64,000 nucleotides of DNA from Maribacter sp. (GTDB lineage: Bacteria > Bacteroidota > Bacteroidia > Flavobacteriales > Flavobacteriaceae): contig DRFI01000020.1 of the NCBI GenBank assembly GCA_011050675.1, positions 248,001 to 312,000 on the forward strand, given 5' to 3'. Below the pieces are notes generated by a model. It saw only the letters and a list, made by a program, of their open reading frames with translations. It did not search any database and was not told the origin of the DNA. Both the position numbers and the translations under genes were made by a program. Positions 7,400-16,742 of the stretch are shown here, piece by piece. Numbering within the stretch: the first letter of the stretch is position 1; each line of letters begins with the position of its first letter.

Positions 7400-9175
7400 T
7401 TAAAGTTTTAATTCAAAAATAAAAGATTCTAAAGGACTTAGACTGATTGCAACATGACCTTCTCCATTTTCTATTCGCAATGAATTAGAATGACCATAAA
7501 GCGCATCGCGCAAAGCATAAGTACCTTCCTTTAATTTCCAGTTATTCATTAAATCTACAGGTAATTTTAAATCAAATGAAAAATGGTCGTTGACATCAAA
7601 ATTGGAAATAATAATTAATTTTTGATTATCTGACCAACGAACATAAGACAAAACCCTGTGATTGTAATTTTCGGTGATTTCTTTATTATAAAAATGAATT
7701 TCCCTATAAGCTCCCATTAAAGCTTCACTACTAATGGTGAAATTTAATAATCTCTTGTAAAAATCTCGAAGTTCAGTTTCTTGAGGAGTTGATTGTCCCC
7801 CATCATATTTTTTATTATTAACCCATCTTTGATGATGGGGAACACCTATATAATCGAATATAGACGTTCTTGACGGACTCCCAAAACCTGCATTTTCTGC
7901 AGCTGGCTCGCCTACCTCTTGACCAAAATAAATCATAGTTGGCGAAGTACTTATTGTTGCCGAAACCACCATTGCAGGTCTACCTATTTCTGCATTCCCC
8001 ACAAATTCTGGGCTAGCAATACGTTGTTCATCATGATTCTCTAAAAAATGAAGCATGTTATGCTCAATGTCTTTTAATCCATTCTGTACAACTGGCAAAT
8101 GATCAGACCAACCATAACCTTTCATAATATGTTTTAAGCCATCATAAAAATCGACCTTATCATATAGATAATCCATTTTCCCTTTATGGATATAAGTTCT
8201 ATACAAATCTGGATTATACACTTCTGCCATAATAAATGCTTCAGGATTTTTCATTTTAATAGAAGAATTCATAAAGCTCCAAAATTCTACAGGAACCATT
8301 TCGGCCATATCATATCTAAAGCCATCTACCCCCATTTCTAACCAATACAGGGCTATATCTCTGAACTTACGCCAAGAGCTAGGAACTACTCTTTTCTTCC
8401 AGTAATTAAAATGCTCAGTATAATCTTTCTCCCCAAAATCATTAGGCAGCATATCAAAATCTAAACCACCATCTGGTCTTACTCCATAATTTATACGAAC
8501 GGTCTCATACCAATCGTTCATATCTGGTTGTGGACTTCTAGACCCATTACCTGTCCATTTAGCCGGAATCTCAACTAGTTTTGCATCTGCAAAATTTGGC
8601 ATATCCCCACCTAATGGTGTATACCCATCTCGCCACGCCGGATGTTGAAATTCTGTATTTGGAATGTAATAAAAATTATTATCTTTTTGATATTCTACCG
8701 ATGTATCATCTCCAAATCCAAAATCGGAAACACCCTTTGGATTCGTCTTTCCTTCATATTTTCTAGCAACATGATTAGGCACAATATCAATGATAACTTT
8801 TAGACCTGCCTTGTGAGTCCGATTTATTAATAATTTGAACTCGTTTAACCTTTTTGATGGATCTTTTGCCAAATCGGGGTTAACATTATAATAATCTTTA
8901 ACAGCATATGGTGAACCCGCCCGACCTTTAACTACCGTAGGATCATCGTTTGATATACCATATTCTGTATAATCATTAATGACCGCATGATGCGGTATCC
9001 CCGTGTACCAAATATGGGTAACACCTAAGTCTCTAATTTCTGAAAGTGCCTTCTTTGAGAAATCTGCAAACTTACCTACTCCATTTTCTTCAATGGTGCC
9101 CCAAGGTTTGTTTTTGGTATTTGTATTTCCAAAAAGTCTAGTAAACACATGATAAATAACAATTTTACTATTCAT
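7400..9175 (-). CDS. GH13 alpha-amylase family enzyme (cytoplasmic)
   Basis: A GH13 alpha-glucan hydrolase of 591 aa. Conserved regions can be placed: DIVPNH (130-135), GFRYDMAE with nucleophile D289, MAEVY with acid/base E318, and FLENHDEQ with transition-state stabiliser D382. There is no signal peptide (it begins MNSKIVIYHVFTR), so it probably acts in the cytoplasm on imported oligosaccharides. It lies between GH65 (40 nt upstream) and GDPD (3 nt downstream). The context suggests trimming of maltodextrins for the phosphorylase. Exact specificity (alpha-amylase, oligo-1,6-glucosidase or neopullulanase) cannot be told. Confidence 0.9.
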   Translation of the reverse strand: MNSKIVIYHVFTRLFGNTNTKNKPWGTIEENGVGKFADFSKKALSEIRDLGVTHIWYTGIPHHAVINDYTEYGISNDDPTVVKGRAGSPYAVKDYYNVNPDLAKDPSKRLNEFKLLINRTHKAGLKVIIDIVPNHVARKYEGKTNPKGVSDFGFGDDTSVEYQKDNNFYYIPNTEFQHPAWRDGYTPLGGDMPNFADAKLVEIPAKWTGNGSRSPQPDMNDWYETVRINYGVRPDGGLDFDMLPNDFGEKDYTEHFNYWKKRVVPSSWRKFRDIALYWLEMGVDGFRYDMAEMVPVEFWSFMNSSIKMKNPEAFIMAEVYNPDLYRTYIHKGKMDYLYDKVDFYDGLKHIMKGYGWSDHLPVVQNGLKDIEHNMLHFLENHDEQRIASPEFVGNAEIGRPAMVVSATISTSPTMIYFGQEVGEPAAENAGFGSPSRTSIFDYIGVPHHQRWVNNKKYDGGQSTPQETELRDFYKRLLNFTISSEALMGAYREIHFYNKEITENYNHRVLSYVRWSDNQKLIIISNFDVNDHFSFDLKLPVDLMNNWKLKEGTYALRDALYGHSNSLRIENGEGHVAISLSPLESFIFELKL

Positions 9176-9215
9176 GGGGCAATTTCAATTTTAATGATTT
9201 AAAACACTGAACAAA

Positions 9216-11519
9216 TTATACCGTAATCAACTCATCTGGATACAATGATACTTTCTTTCCATTTACCCGAATAGATACTTCTTCAGTACCAATTAGCTGA
9301 AAAGTAGTATTCTCTGCCGTTACTTTTACTTTAATAATTCTATTTCTAAAATTGACTTTAAAAGAGTACGTCTTCCATTGATTTGGAATTTGAGGCTTAA
9401 AGGATAGTTTATCGTTTACAATACGCATACCTCCAAATCCTTCAACAATACTCATCCAAGTACCAGCCATAGAAGTAATATGCAGACCTTCTTCTACCTC
9501 TTTATTATAGTCATCCAAATCTAATCTAGAAGTTCTTAAGTAGAAATTATATGCCTGTTCCATTCTACCTAATTTTGCAGCCTGTATACTATGTACACAT
9601 GGCGACAACGAAGACTCATGAACTGTAAATGGTTCATAAAAATCGAAATGCCTTTCAAGATCTTCTGTTGAGAAATCTTCCTCAAAAAAGTAAAACCCTT
9701 GTAAAACATCTGCTTGCTTAATGTAAGGAGATCTTAAAATTCTATCCCAACTCCATTTTTGATTTATAGGCCTATCTGATTTTGGCAATTCACTAACCTT
9801 CACCAAATCTTTATCTAAAAAACCATCTTGTTGTAAAAACACGCCATGCTCCTTAGAATATGGCAAGTACATTTTAGTTGCTACTTTTTTCCATTTACCA
9901 CATTCTCTATCGGTAAGTTTTGTTTTACCAACAATTCTATGATAATCATCTGGATAGCCATTTTTAACTTTTTCTAATTGCGTAAGTGTATAGTTGATAC
10001 ACCATTTTGCCAAGTAATTAGTATACCAGTTATTATTGACATTGTTTTCATATTCGTTTGGTCCGGTTACCCCAAGCATCACGTATTTATTCTTGGCCTT
10101 TGATAAGTTTACACGTTGATGCCAAAATCTAGAAATACCAATTAAAACTTCTAATCCCATTTCTGGTATATAGCTATAATCTCCGGTGTACCTAAAATAA
10201 TTATGGATAGCAAAAGCTATAGCCCCGTTTCTATGAATTTCCTCAAAAGTAATTTCCCATTCGTTATGGCATTCTTCACCATTCATGGTCACCATTGGGT
10301 ACAATGCAGCACCATTAGAAAAGCCTAACTTTTTAGCATTCTCAATTGCTTTCTCTAAATGATTATAACGATATTTTAGTAGTTTTCTAGCAACCTTATC
10401 ATCTTTCGTTGCCATATAAAAAGGAATACAATAAGCTTCGGTATCCCAATAAGTACTACCTCCATACTTCTCACCTGTAAATCCTTTCGGGCCAATATTT
10501 AGTCTAGAATCCGTCCCTAAGTAGGTCTGATTTAATTGAAATATATTAAAACGTATTCCTTGTTGTGCTTTAATATCTCCCTTAATAACAATATCGCTCA
10601 TCTCCCAAATAGCTGCCCACGCAGCTATTTGCTTTTTTAATAAGTCTTTAAACCCTAGTTCACTTACTTCACTCAATCTAATATTGGCAACCTTCACCAA
10701 GTCATCGTTAGGATGATTTCTTGCAACCGTATACCCACCAAATTTTGTTAATGTAATAGATTCGTCGGCTTTTACATTTTGCTCAAACTTAAGCGAAACA
10801 ATAGTATCTGTCTTTTCAGCCGAGACACCTGAAACTTCTTTGCCTTCGTATGATACTAAAGCCTGCATGAATGTACAGGTCTTAAATTCTGTTTTCATGG
10901 TATGCGCCTCAATAAAGGCACGATTATTCTCTGAGCTTACGTTTGTTGTATTCCAGAATTTATCATCCCAGTTACTATCTTCATTTGTAATACCACTATC
11001 TAAATAAGGCTCAAAAATTATTGCAGCATCTGTATTTAATACCTTAATTGTATATGATATTGCACCAACCTCATCTATATCTAAACTTAAGAATCGTTTG
11101 ACAACCACCTCAATTTCAATGTTATTAGAAGTCACCGCATGAAAGCTACGTGTATAAACACCCTCTTTCATATTTAGTTCCCTTCTAAAACCAGAAACTT
11201 TTTTACTTTTCGCCAAATCAAATTCTACACCATCCACAAACACTTTAATGCCAATCCAATTAGGAGCATTCAAAACCTTTGCAAAATATTCTGGATATCC
11301 ATTTTTCCACCACCCTACTCGGGTTTTGTCTGGATAATAAACCCCGGCAATATAACTACCTTGAAAAGTTTTACCCGTATATGTTTCCTCAAAATTGGCA
11401 CGTTGCCCCATGGCACCATTACCGATGCTAAAAATACTTTCAGATGATTTAACATTATCACTGTCAAAACCTTCCTCAATAATGCACCACTTATCTGGTT
11501 TTATATAATCTTGATTCAT
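9216..11519 (-). CDS. GH65 glycoside phosphorylase, probably maltose phosphorylase
   Basis: A family GH65 (alpha/alpha)6-barrel enzyme of 767 aa that phosphorolyses alpha-glucosides. The acidic catalytic residue is E489 in VTGPNEYENN. An HGVFLQQDGF-type segment and the C-terminal beta-sandwich are present. Together with the adjacent beta-phosphoglucomutase gene the likely reaction is maltose plus phosphate to glucose plus beta-glucose-1-phosphate. Trehalose or kojibiose phosphorylase are family alternatives. There is no signal peptide. The gene is 52 nt downstream of pgmB, with a possible internal promoter in that gap. Confidence 0.92.
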   Translation of the reverse strand: MNQDYIKPDKWCIIEEGFDSDNVKSSESIFSIGNGAMGQRANFEETYTGKTFQGSYIAGVYYPDKTRVGWWKNGYPEYFAKVLNAPNWIGIKVFVDGVEFDLAKSKKVSGFRRELNMKEGVYTRSFHAVTSNNIEIEVVVKRFLSLDIDEVGAISYTIKVLNTDAAIIFEPYLDSGITNEDSNWDDKFWNTTNVSSENNRAFIEAHTMKTEFKTCTFMQALVSYEGKEVSGVSAEKTDTIVSLKFEQNVKADESITLTKFGGYTVARNHPNDDLVKVANIRLSEVSELGFKDLLKKQIAAWAAIWEMSDIVIKGDIKAQQGIRFNIFQLNQTYLGTDSRLNIGPKGFTGEKYGGSTYWDTEAYCIPFYMATKDDKVARKLLKYRYNHLEKAIENAKKLGFSNGAALYPMVTMNGEECHNEWEITFEEIHRNGAIAFAIHNYFRYTGDYSYIPEMGLEVLIGISRFWHQRVNLSKAKNKYVMLGVTGPNEYENNVNNNWYTNYLAKWCINYTLTQLEKVKNGYPDDYHRIVGKTKLTDRECGKWKKVATKMYLPYSKEHGVFLQQDGFLDKDLVKVSELPKSDRPINQKWSWDRILRSPYIKQADVLQGFYFFEEDFSTEDLERHFDFYEPFTVHESSLSPCVHSIQAAKLGRMEQAYNFYLRTSRLDLDDYNKEVEEGLHITSMAGTWMSIVEGFGGMRIVNDKLSFKPQIPNQWKTYSFKVNFRNRIIKVKVTAENTTFQLIGTEEVSIRVNGKKVSLYPDELITV

Positions 11520-11541
11520 TAAATTAAAATTGAGTTTAAAT

Positions 11542-11549
11542 CAAAAATA
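11542..11549 (-). promoter_or_regulatory. Candidate internal -7 box before the GH65 gene
   Basis: TATTTTTG on the minus strand matches TAnnTTTG and ends 22 nt before the ATG at 11519. No -33 TTG is seen at the right spacing, so this may be a weak internal promoter or chance in AT-rich DNA. Confidence 0.35.
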
Positions 11550-11571
11550 GAGCAACTATGGATAGGTACCC

Positions 11572-12243
11572 TTATTTATTTTCATGATTTTTATTAAGTA
11601 GTAATTCTAAAAAATCATCACTTATTTCAGTGAAATCTTTAAAATTATAATTCGCTTCGTTGAGTATTGTATCATCTCCAATACCTATACTAACCATATT
11701 CGCTGCATTCGCCGCTTGAATACCCGCAACCGCATCCTCGAAAACTACACATGAATTTGCTGCAATACCTAAATTACTAGCTGCAATTAAGAATACCTCC
11801 GGATCTGGTTTTGCTTTAGTTACACTATTACCATCTACAATACTATCAAAATAAGGCAGTAAATTAACCTTCTCTAATATTGGCTTGGCATTTTTACTCG
11901 CCGACCCCAATGCAATAGGTACATTCTTTTTCTTTAAATATTCTAACACCCTAGGCACGTCTGGCAGTATTTCACTTGCATCCATTTTCTCTATGTAGGC
12001 AAGGTAATCTACATTCTTCTCTACCATCCAAGTATCAAATTGTTTTTGTGTTGCCGTAATCCCTCCAATATCCAAAAGGATTTCTAAACATCGCTTTCTA
12101 CTAACTCCTTTAAACAATTCGTTTTGCTCCTTCGTAAATTCAAAACCTAATTCTTTAGCCAGCTTATGCCAAGCTAAATAATGATATTTGGCCGTATCAA
12201 CTATAACACCATCCAAGTCAAAAATAAATCCTACTTTTTCCAT
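11572..12243 (-). CDS. pgmB: Beta-phosphoglucomutase
   Basis: This HAD-superfamily enzyme converts beta-glucose-1-phosphate to glucose-6-phosphate. FDLDGVIVDT gives nucleophile D9 and acid/base D11. ALGSASKNAK (motif II/III region) and FEDAVAGIQAA (motif IV) are present. The length of 223 aa matches PgmB. ATG at 12243 is preferred over an in-frame GTG two codons upstream. Its partner is the adjacent GH65 phosphorylase; it also follows lacI by 12 nt, consistent with a maltose-utilisation operon. Confidence 0.93.
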   Translation of the reverse strand: MEKVGFIFDLDGVIVDTAKYHYLAWHKLAKELGFEFTKEQNELFKGVSRKRCLEILLDIGGITATQKQFDTWMVEKNVDYLAYIEKMDASEILPDVPRVLEYLKKKNVPIALGSASKNAKPILEKVNLLPYFDSIVDGNSVTKAKPDPEVFLIAASNLGIAANSCVVFEDAVAGIQAANAANMVSIGIGDDTILNEANYNFKDFTEISDDFLELLLNKNHENK

Positions 12244-12255
12244 TTTCACAAAATA

Positions 12256-13278
12256 TTAATTGATTGAGGAACCTCTTTTAATTAATGTAGCATCTATTAT
12301 TTCCGTTTTAAACGGCTCCTCAATTACTTCTACCGACTCCATTCTATTAATTAGAAGTTTTGCCGCTAACTCTCCCATTTTTTCTCCATGTTGCGCAATT
12401 GTACTTAGTTTAGGTGAAGAGTACCTAGACAAGATGCCATCTGTAAAGCCTATTATTGAAATATCATTGGGCACATTAAACCCTAAATATTGTACAACAC
12501 TCATACACTGTATGGCAAAAATCTCATTTACACATAATACGGCATCAATTTTATTTTCTTGGAAAAATTTAGTCATAAGACCTGTATTATCTATTTCATG
12601 AGGCAATGTCAAAATTAAATTCTGATCAATCTCAATATCATTCGACCTTAAGGCTTCAGTATATCCATTTCTTCTACTTTCACTTACATTAAAGTAATTC
12701 TCTGTAGTTATTAATGCTATTTTACTGCAACCAGTATTAACAAAATGATTAACTGCCTCATAGGCTATTTCTGCATCGTTCAATATCACCTTATCACATT
12801 CTATTTCATTTGTGACACGATCAAAAAGTACTATTGGTATTCCTTGATCCAACAACTCTTTTAAATGGGTAAAGTCATTTCTTCTTTGTGTTTCCGCACT
12901 TAATGAAAGTATAAAACCGTCTATACTCCCATTTGCGAGCATTTCCATGTTAATAACCTCCTTATCAAAAGATTCATCGGATATACAAACAATTACATTA
13001 TACCCCATTTGATTGGCATACTTTTCTATACCCCTAAAAACGGTTGTAAAAAAATGATGCACTATATCAGGTATAACAACACCTATATTCTTCGTTTTCT
13101 TATTTTTAAGACTTAGCGCTATATTATTTGGACGGTAGTTATAGAATTTGGCAAAAGCCTTTATTCTATCTTTTGTATCCTTACTAATCTCCTTGCTATT
13201 CTTTAAAGCTTTTGAGACGGTTGAAATAGAAACATCGAGTTCCCTAGCAATATCTTTTAAAGTGATTTTTGGTTTCAA
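12256..13278 (-). CDS. LacI-family transcriptional regulator of the maltose/alpha-glucan locus
   Basis: A LacI-family repressor of 340 aa. The N-terminal helix-turn-helix and hinge are clear (ITLKDIARELDVSISTVSKA, residues 5-24, then NYRPNNIALSLK). A periplasmic-binding-protein-like sensor follows (NIGVVIPDI onward). It is the first gene of the minus-strand maltose run and diverges from susC. A palindrome with a central CG in the intergenic region (13492-13507) is the likely operator. The inducer is probably maltose or a derivative (inferred from neighbours). Confidence 0.93.
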   Translation of the reverse strand: MKPKITLKDIARELDVSISTVSKALKNSKEISKDTKDRIKAFAKFYNYRPNNIALSLKNKKTKNIGVVIPDIVHHFFTTVFRGIEKYANQMGYNVIVCISDESFDKEVINMEMLANGSIDGFILSLSAETQRRNDFTHLKELLDQGIPIVLFDRVTNEIECDKVILNDAEIAYEAVNHFVNTGCSKIALITTENYFNVSESRRNGYTEALRSNDIEIDQNLILTLPHEIDNTGLMTKFFQENKIDAVLCVNEIFAIQCMSVVQYLGFNVPNDISIIGFTDGILSRYSSPKLSTIAQHGEKMGELAAKLLINRMESVEVIEEPFKTEIIDATLIKRGSSIN

Positions 13279-13381
13279 AAAAAGGATTTTAAAATTTTAA
13301 GATAAGAACTTAAATTCTTCTAAAAGTTAAAGTCAAGTATTAGCTTCTATTTGGTAAATATATACAAAAAAGGATTTTACC

Positions 13382-13389
13382 TATCTTTG
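13382..13389 (+). promoter_or_regulatory. Candidate -7 box for susC
   Basis: TATCTTTG matches TAnnTTTG exactly. The nearest clear TTG (13351) is 28 nt upstream, longer than the usual spacer. Use of this promoter would give a leader of about 205 nt that includes the operator. The near-match TAACTTTA at 13515-13522 is a competing candidate, with the operator where its -33 element would be. Confidence 0.35.
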
Positions 13390-13491
13390 AGAAAATATCA
13401 AATATTCTCATTTAAGCTCATGTATTAATAGGAATATAATAAATATAGCTATTCCTCATAATTATACTCGTAAAAAATAAAAGTTATTAAC

Positions 13492-13507
13492 ACGAAACCG
13501 TTTTCGT
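13492..13507. promoter_or_regulatory. LacI-family operator candidate
   Basis: ACGAAACCGTTTTCGT is a 16 bp palindrome with 14 of 16 positions symmetrical and a central CG, the usual layout of LacI/PurR-family operators. It lies 94 bp before susC and 214 bp before lacI, so one bound repressor could control both directions. It is assigned to the adjacent lacI by proximity. Confidence 0.65.
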
Positions 13508-13600
13508 AACATTTTAACTTTACCGTTACTCTCATCAACAAGCCTTTTTACATATTTTTAACAATTGAAATTAAATTAACTCAACTTAAATTAACAATTT

Positions 13601-16600
13601 ATGAAGATTACATTCCTAAAAAGTCTGTTGGTTCTTGGTGCATTTATGTGCTTCGGATTTATACAGGCACAAGAAGTATCTGGAACTGTTTCAGATTCAA
13701 GTGGACCTTTACCAGGAGCTAGTGTTCTTGAAAAAGGAACAACGAATGGTACGCAAACAGATTTTGACGGTAATTACACATTGACCGCAGAAGAAGGTTC
13801 TGTACTTATTGTAAGTTATATTGGCTACAAAACTCAAGAGGTAGCAGTAAACGGTAGAACTTCAATAAACTTCACTTTAGATGAAGATGCAGAAGCATTA
13901 GAAGAAGTTGTAATTATCGGTTACGGTACAACAACTGTTAAAGATGCAACTGGCTCTGTAACGGCTGTAACGGCTGAAGACTTCAACGGCGGAAATATTT
14001 CTTCGCCAGAACAATTAATACAAGGTAAGACTGCCGGTGTTAACATACAGGAAACTAGTGGTGAGCCTGGAGCAGGTATCCAAATCAATATTAGAGGTTC
14101 AAATTCTGTTCGTGCAAACAACAACCCGTTGTTCGTAGTAGATGGTGTAGCACTAGGTAGTGGAGATACATCACCACAAGGTGAAACTGGTTTTGGACAA
14201 AGTGCGGTTAAAAACCCATTAAACTTCATTAACCCTAGTGACATTGAAAGCATTAGTATTTTGAAAGATGCATCTGCAACCGCTATTTACGGTTCTCGTG
14301 GAGCAAATGGTGTTGTTATTATTACAACTAAAAGTGGAAAAGGAAGTGGCCAAGGAGTATTTGACTTCTCTAGTTCTTTAAGTATTGCTACTGCTGCAAA
14401 CACTTTTGACCTTTTAGATTCTTCTGAATTTTTATCTGGCGTTTCTTCTGTAGGTGGTGATGCTAATGCTGTAAATTTTGGAGCTAATACAGATTGGCAA
14501 CAAGTTGTATTAAGATCAACTGCTTCTCAAAACCAAAACCTATCTTATTCTCAAAATTATGGTAGTGGTAATGTAAGAGCTACTTTTGGTTACGGTAAGC
14601 AATTTGGTATTGTAGAAAATTCTGACTTAGAAAGAATTACCGGTAGAATAAATCTAAACCAAAGATTTCTAGATGACAAGTTAGTTCTTGGTCTTCAAAT
14701 GTCGGTTGCTAGAATTAACGATTCGCAAGCTCCTATTAGTGCCCAAGCAGGTGCTTCAGGTGATGTTTTAGGTGGTGCTTACGCTGCAAACCCAACATGG
14801 CCAGCTAGCTCAAACTTCAATGCAGGTGGACTTAACGTGAATCCTCAAAATGCACTTGATAACACACAGAATCTTACCAATACAAATAGATACTTATTAA
14901 ACGGTTCTATTCAATATAACTTTACCTCAGAAATTTCAGCTAAATTAAATGCAGGATTAGATAAGGCTAAAGCTTCTAATACTTCTGTTGTTTCTAAAGA
15001 CATAAATAACATTGCCGGTGTTACCGATATAGGACGTGGTAACTACGGTGTTTTAGAAAGAAATAATAAAACCTTTGAAGCTACAGTTAACTATAATACA
15101 GAATTTGAAAATTCAAGCCTTGAGGCATTGGTAGGTTTTGGTTACCAAGACTTTCAAACTTTCGGATTCAATGCTGCAGGTAGAGGTTACTCTACGGGCG
15201 ACCTTAATGAAATGGGAGCTAATTTAAGAAGTGCTGTAGGTGATTTACAAAATGCGGTAGCAGGTTCTTACCAACAAGCATATTACGCCGTCAATACTAA
15301 CGGAGTATTAATAAACAGATTACTACCAACAGTTGTACCGCAAGAAGAATTAGGAAGAACACTTAATAGCGCTGTTACATCTGTTTATACAGATTCTTTT
15401 GACAATACAGATGAATTACAGTCTTTTTTCACTAGAATTAACTATACCCTAAACGACAAGTATTTATTTACAGGTACAATGAGAGCTGATGGCTCATCAC
15501 GATTTGGTCCTGAAAATCAATATGGTTACTTCCCTTCTGGAGCATTTGCTTGGAAAATGAATGAAGAAGAATTTGTTGGTGAAAAAGTATCTACCTTGAA
15601 ATTACGTTTAAGCACAGGTATCACTGGTAACCAAGATGGCTTAGGTTATGGGAATTTTGTCGCAAGACAGCGTTTTTCTGGTTTAACTGTTCAACAAAAC
15701 CTTGACATTAATGCTAATGGAACGGAAATAGTTGCAACTGATAGACCTGAATTGAAATGGGAATCATCTTTCAACCTAAATGCAGGTCTTGATTTCGGAT
15801 TTAACAACGATCGTTTAAGCGGTAGTTTTGATATTTATAGAACCAAAACAACTGATATTCTTTTGCAAACACCATCTGCAGCTCCTGCTGTTGATCCTTT
15901 CCAATTTCAGAACGTAGACGCTAGCATTATTAACCAAGGGGTTGAATTTGCAGTGTCTTATGATTTTATAAGAACAGATGATGCTACTTTCTCTGCCGAT
16001 TTTAACATCGCATATAATGACAATGAGGTTCAAGATTATACAGGTAACATTGATACGGGTGCAGTTAACGGTCCTGGTTTAACAGGTGCATTCGCGCAAC
16101 GTTTTGCTTCTGGTCAATCTTTATATTCATATTACCTACCTATTTTTGAAGGTTTTGACAGTAGCGGAAACCCTACTTACCAAGATGTTGATGGAAACGG
16201 AGTAGGCGATCCTTTTGCAGATAAAACCTTTGTTGGCGAAGATGCTTTGCCAGATATCACTTCTGGTTTAAGTTTAAATTTGAAAGTTAAAGATTTTGAT
16301 GCATCTGTATTCTTTCAAGGTCAGTTTGGTTTCTCTGTATATAACAACACTGAAAACGCATATTTCACTGCCGGTGCACTTTCTAACTCTAGAAATGTAA
16401 CCCAAAGTGTAGTAGGTAATGGCGAAAATCCTGGAGCTTCTGCTGATGCTTCTACACGCTTTTTAGAAAAAGGAGATTTCGTTCGTTTCCAAAACGCAAG
16501 TATTGGTTATAACGTACCATTATCTGGTGAAGGCGCATTAAATTCTTTGCGTTTTTCTTTAACTGGTCAAAATCTTTTCTTGATTACGGATTACAGCGGT

Positions 16601-16723
16601 TTAGATCCAGAGGTTACTGCTAATACTGGTGATTTAGGTTCTGGTGTACCTTCTAGAGGTATTGATTATGGTTCTTACCCAAGACCAAGGACATTCACTT
16701 TTGGTGTTAACGCATCATTTTAA
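13601..16723 (+). CDS. susC: SusC/RagA-family TonB-dependent outer-membrane transporter
   Basis: An outer-membrane TonB-dependent transporter of 1040 aa. The N-terminal signal peptide ends near GFIQAQ (about 23). A carboxypeptidase-regulatory-like domain (GTVSDSSGPLPGASVLEKG, about 28-105) precedes the plug (GYGTTTVKDATGSVTAVTAE, about 108-127), with the SusC-typical DASATAIYGSRGANGVVIIT (223-242). A 22-strand barrel ends FGVNASF. Paired with SusD 19 nt downstream, it imports oligosaccharides, here probably malto-oligosaccharides judging by the divergent lacI/pgmB/GH65/GH13 genes. Confidence 0.95.
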   Translation: MKITFLKSLLVLGAFMCFGFIQAQEVSGTVSDSSGPLPGASVLEKGTTNGTQTDFDGNYTLTAEEGSVLIVSYIGYKTQEVAVNGRTSINFTLDEDAEALEEVVIIGYGTTTVKDATGSVTAVTAEDFNGGNISSPEQLIQGKTAGVNIQETSGEPGAGIQINIRGSNSVRANNNPLFVVDGVALGSGDTSPQGETGFGQSAVKNPLNFINPSDIESISILKDASATAIYGSRGANGVVIITTKSGKGSGQGVFDFSSSLSIATAANTFDLLDSSEFLSGVSSVGGDANAVNFGANTDWQQVVLRSTASQNQNLSYSQNYGSGNVRATFGYGKQFGIVENSDLERITGRINLNQRFLDDKLVLGLQMSVARINDSQAPISAQAGASGDVLGGAYAANPTWPASSNFNAGGLNVNPQNALDNTQNLTNTNRYLLNGSIQYNFTSEISAKLNAGLDKAKASNTSVVSKDINNIAGVTDIGRGNYGVLERNNKTFEATVNYNTEFENSSLEALVGFGYQDFQTFGFNAAGRGYSTGDLNEMGANLRSAVGDLQNAVAGSYQQAYYAVNTNGVLINRLLPTVVPQEELGRTLNSAVTSVYTDSFDNTDELQSFFTRINYTLNDKYLFTGTMRADGSSRFGPENQYGYFPSGAFAWKMNEEEFVGEKVSTLKLRLSTGITGNQDGLGYGNFVARQRFSGLTVQQNLDINANGTEIVATDRPELKWESSFNLNAGLDFGFNNDRLSGSFDIYRTKTTDILLQTPSAAPAVDPFQFQNVDASIINQGVEFAVSYDFIRTDDATFSADFNIAYNDNEVQDYTGNIDTGAVNGPGLTGAFAQRFASGQSLYSYYLPIFEGFDSSGNPTYQDVDGNGVGDPFADKTFVGEDALPDITSGLSLNLKVKDFDASVFFQGQFGFSVYNNTENAYFTAGALSNSRNVTQSVVGNGENPGASADASTRFLEKGDFVRFQNASIGYNVPLSGEGALNSLRFSLTGQNLFLITDYSGLDPEVTANTGDLGSGVPSRGIDYGSYPRPRTFTFGVNASF

Positions 16724-16742
16724 TTAAAAAAAATTGTATATC

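Larger units (their letters stand above)
13279..13600. promoter_or_regulatory. lacI-susC divergent intergenic region
   Basis: A 322 bp AT-rich region between divergent lacI and susC. It holds the LacI-type palindrome at 13492-13507, a perfect plus-strand TATCTTTG at 13382-13389, and a weaker TAACTTTA at 13515-13522 just after the palindrome. No open frame or RNA gene was recognised. Confidence 0.6.
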
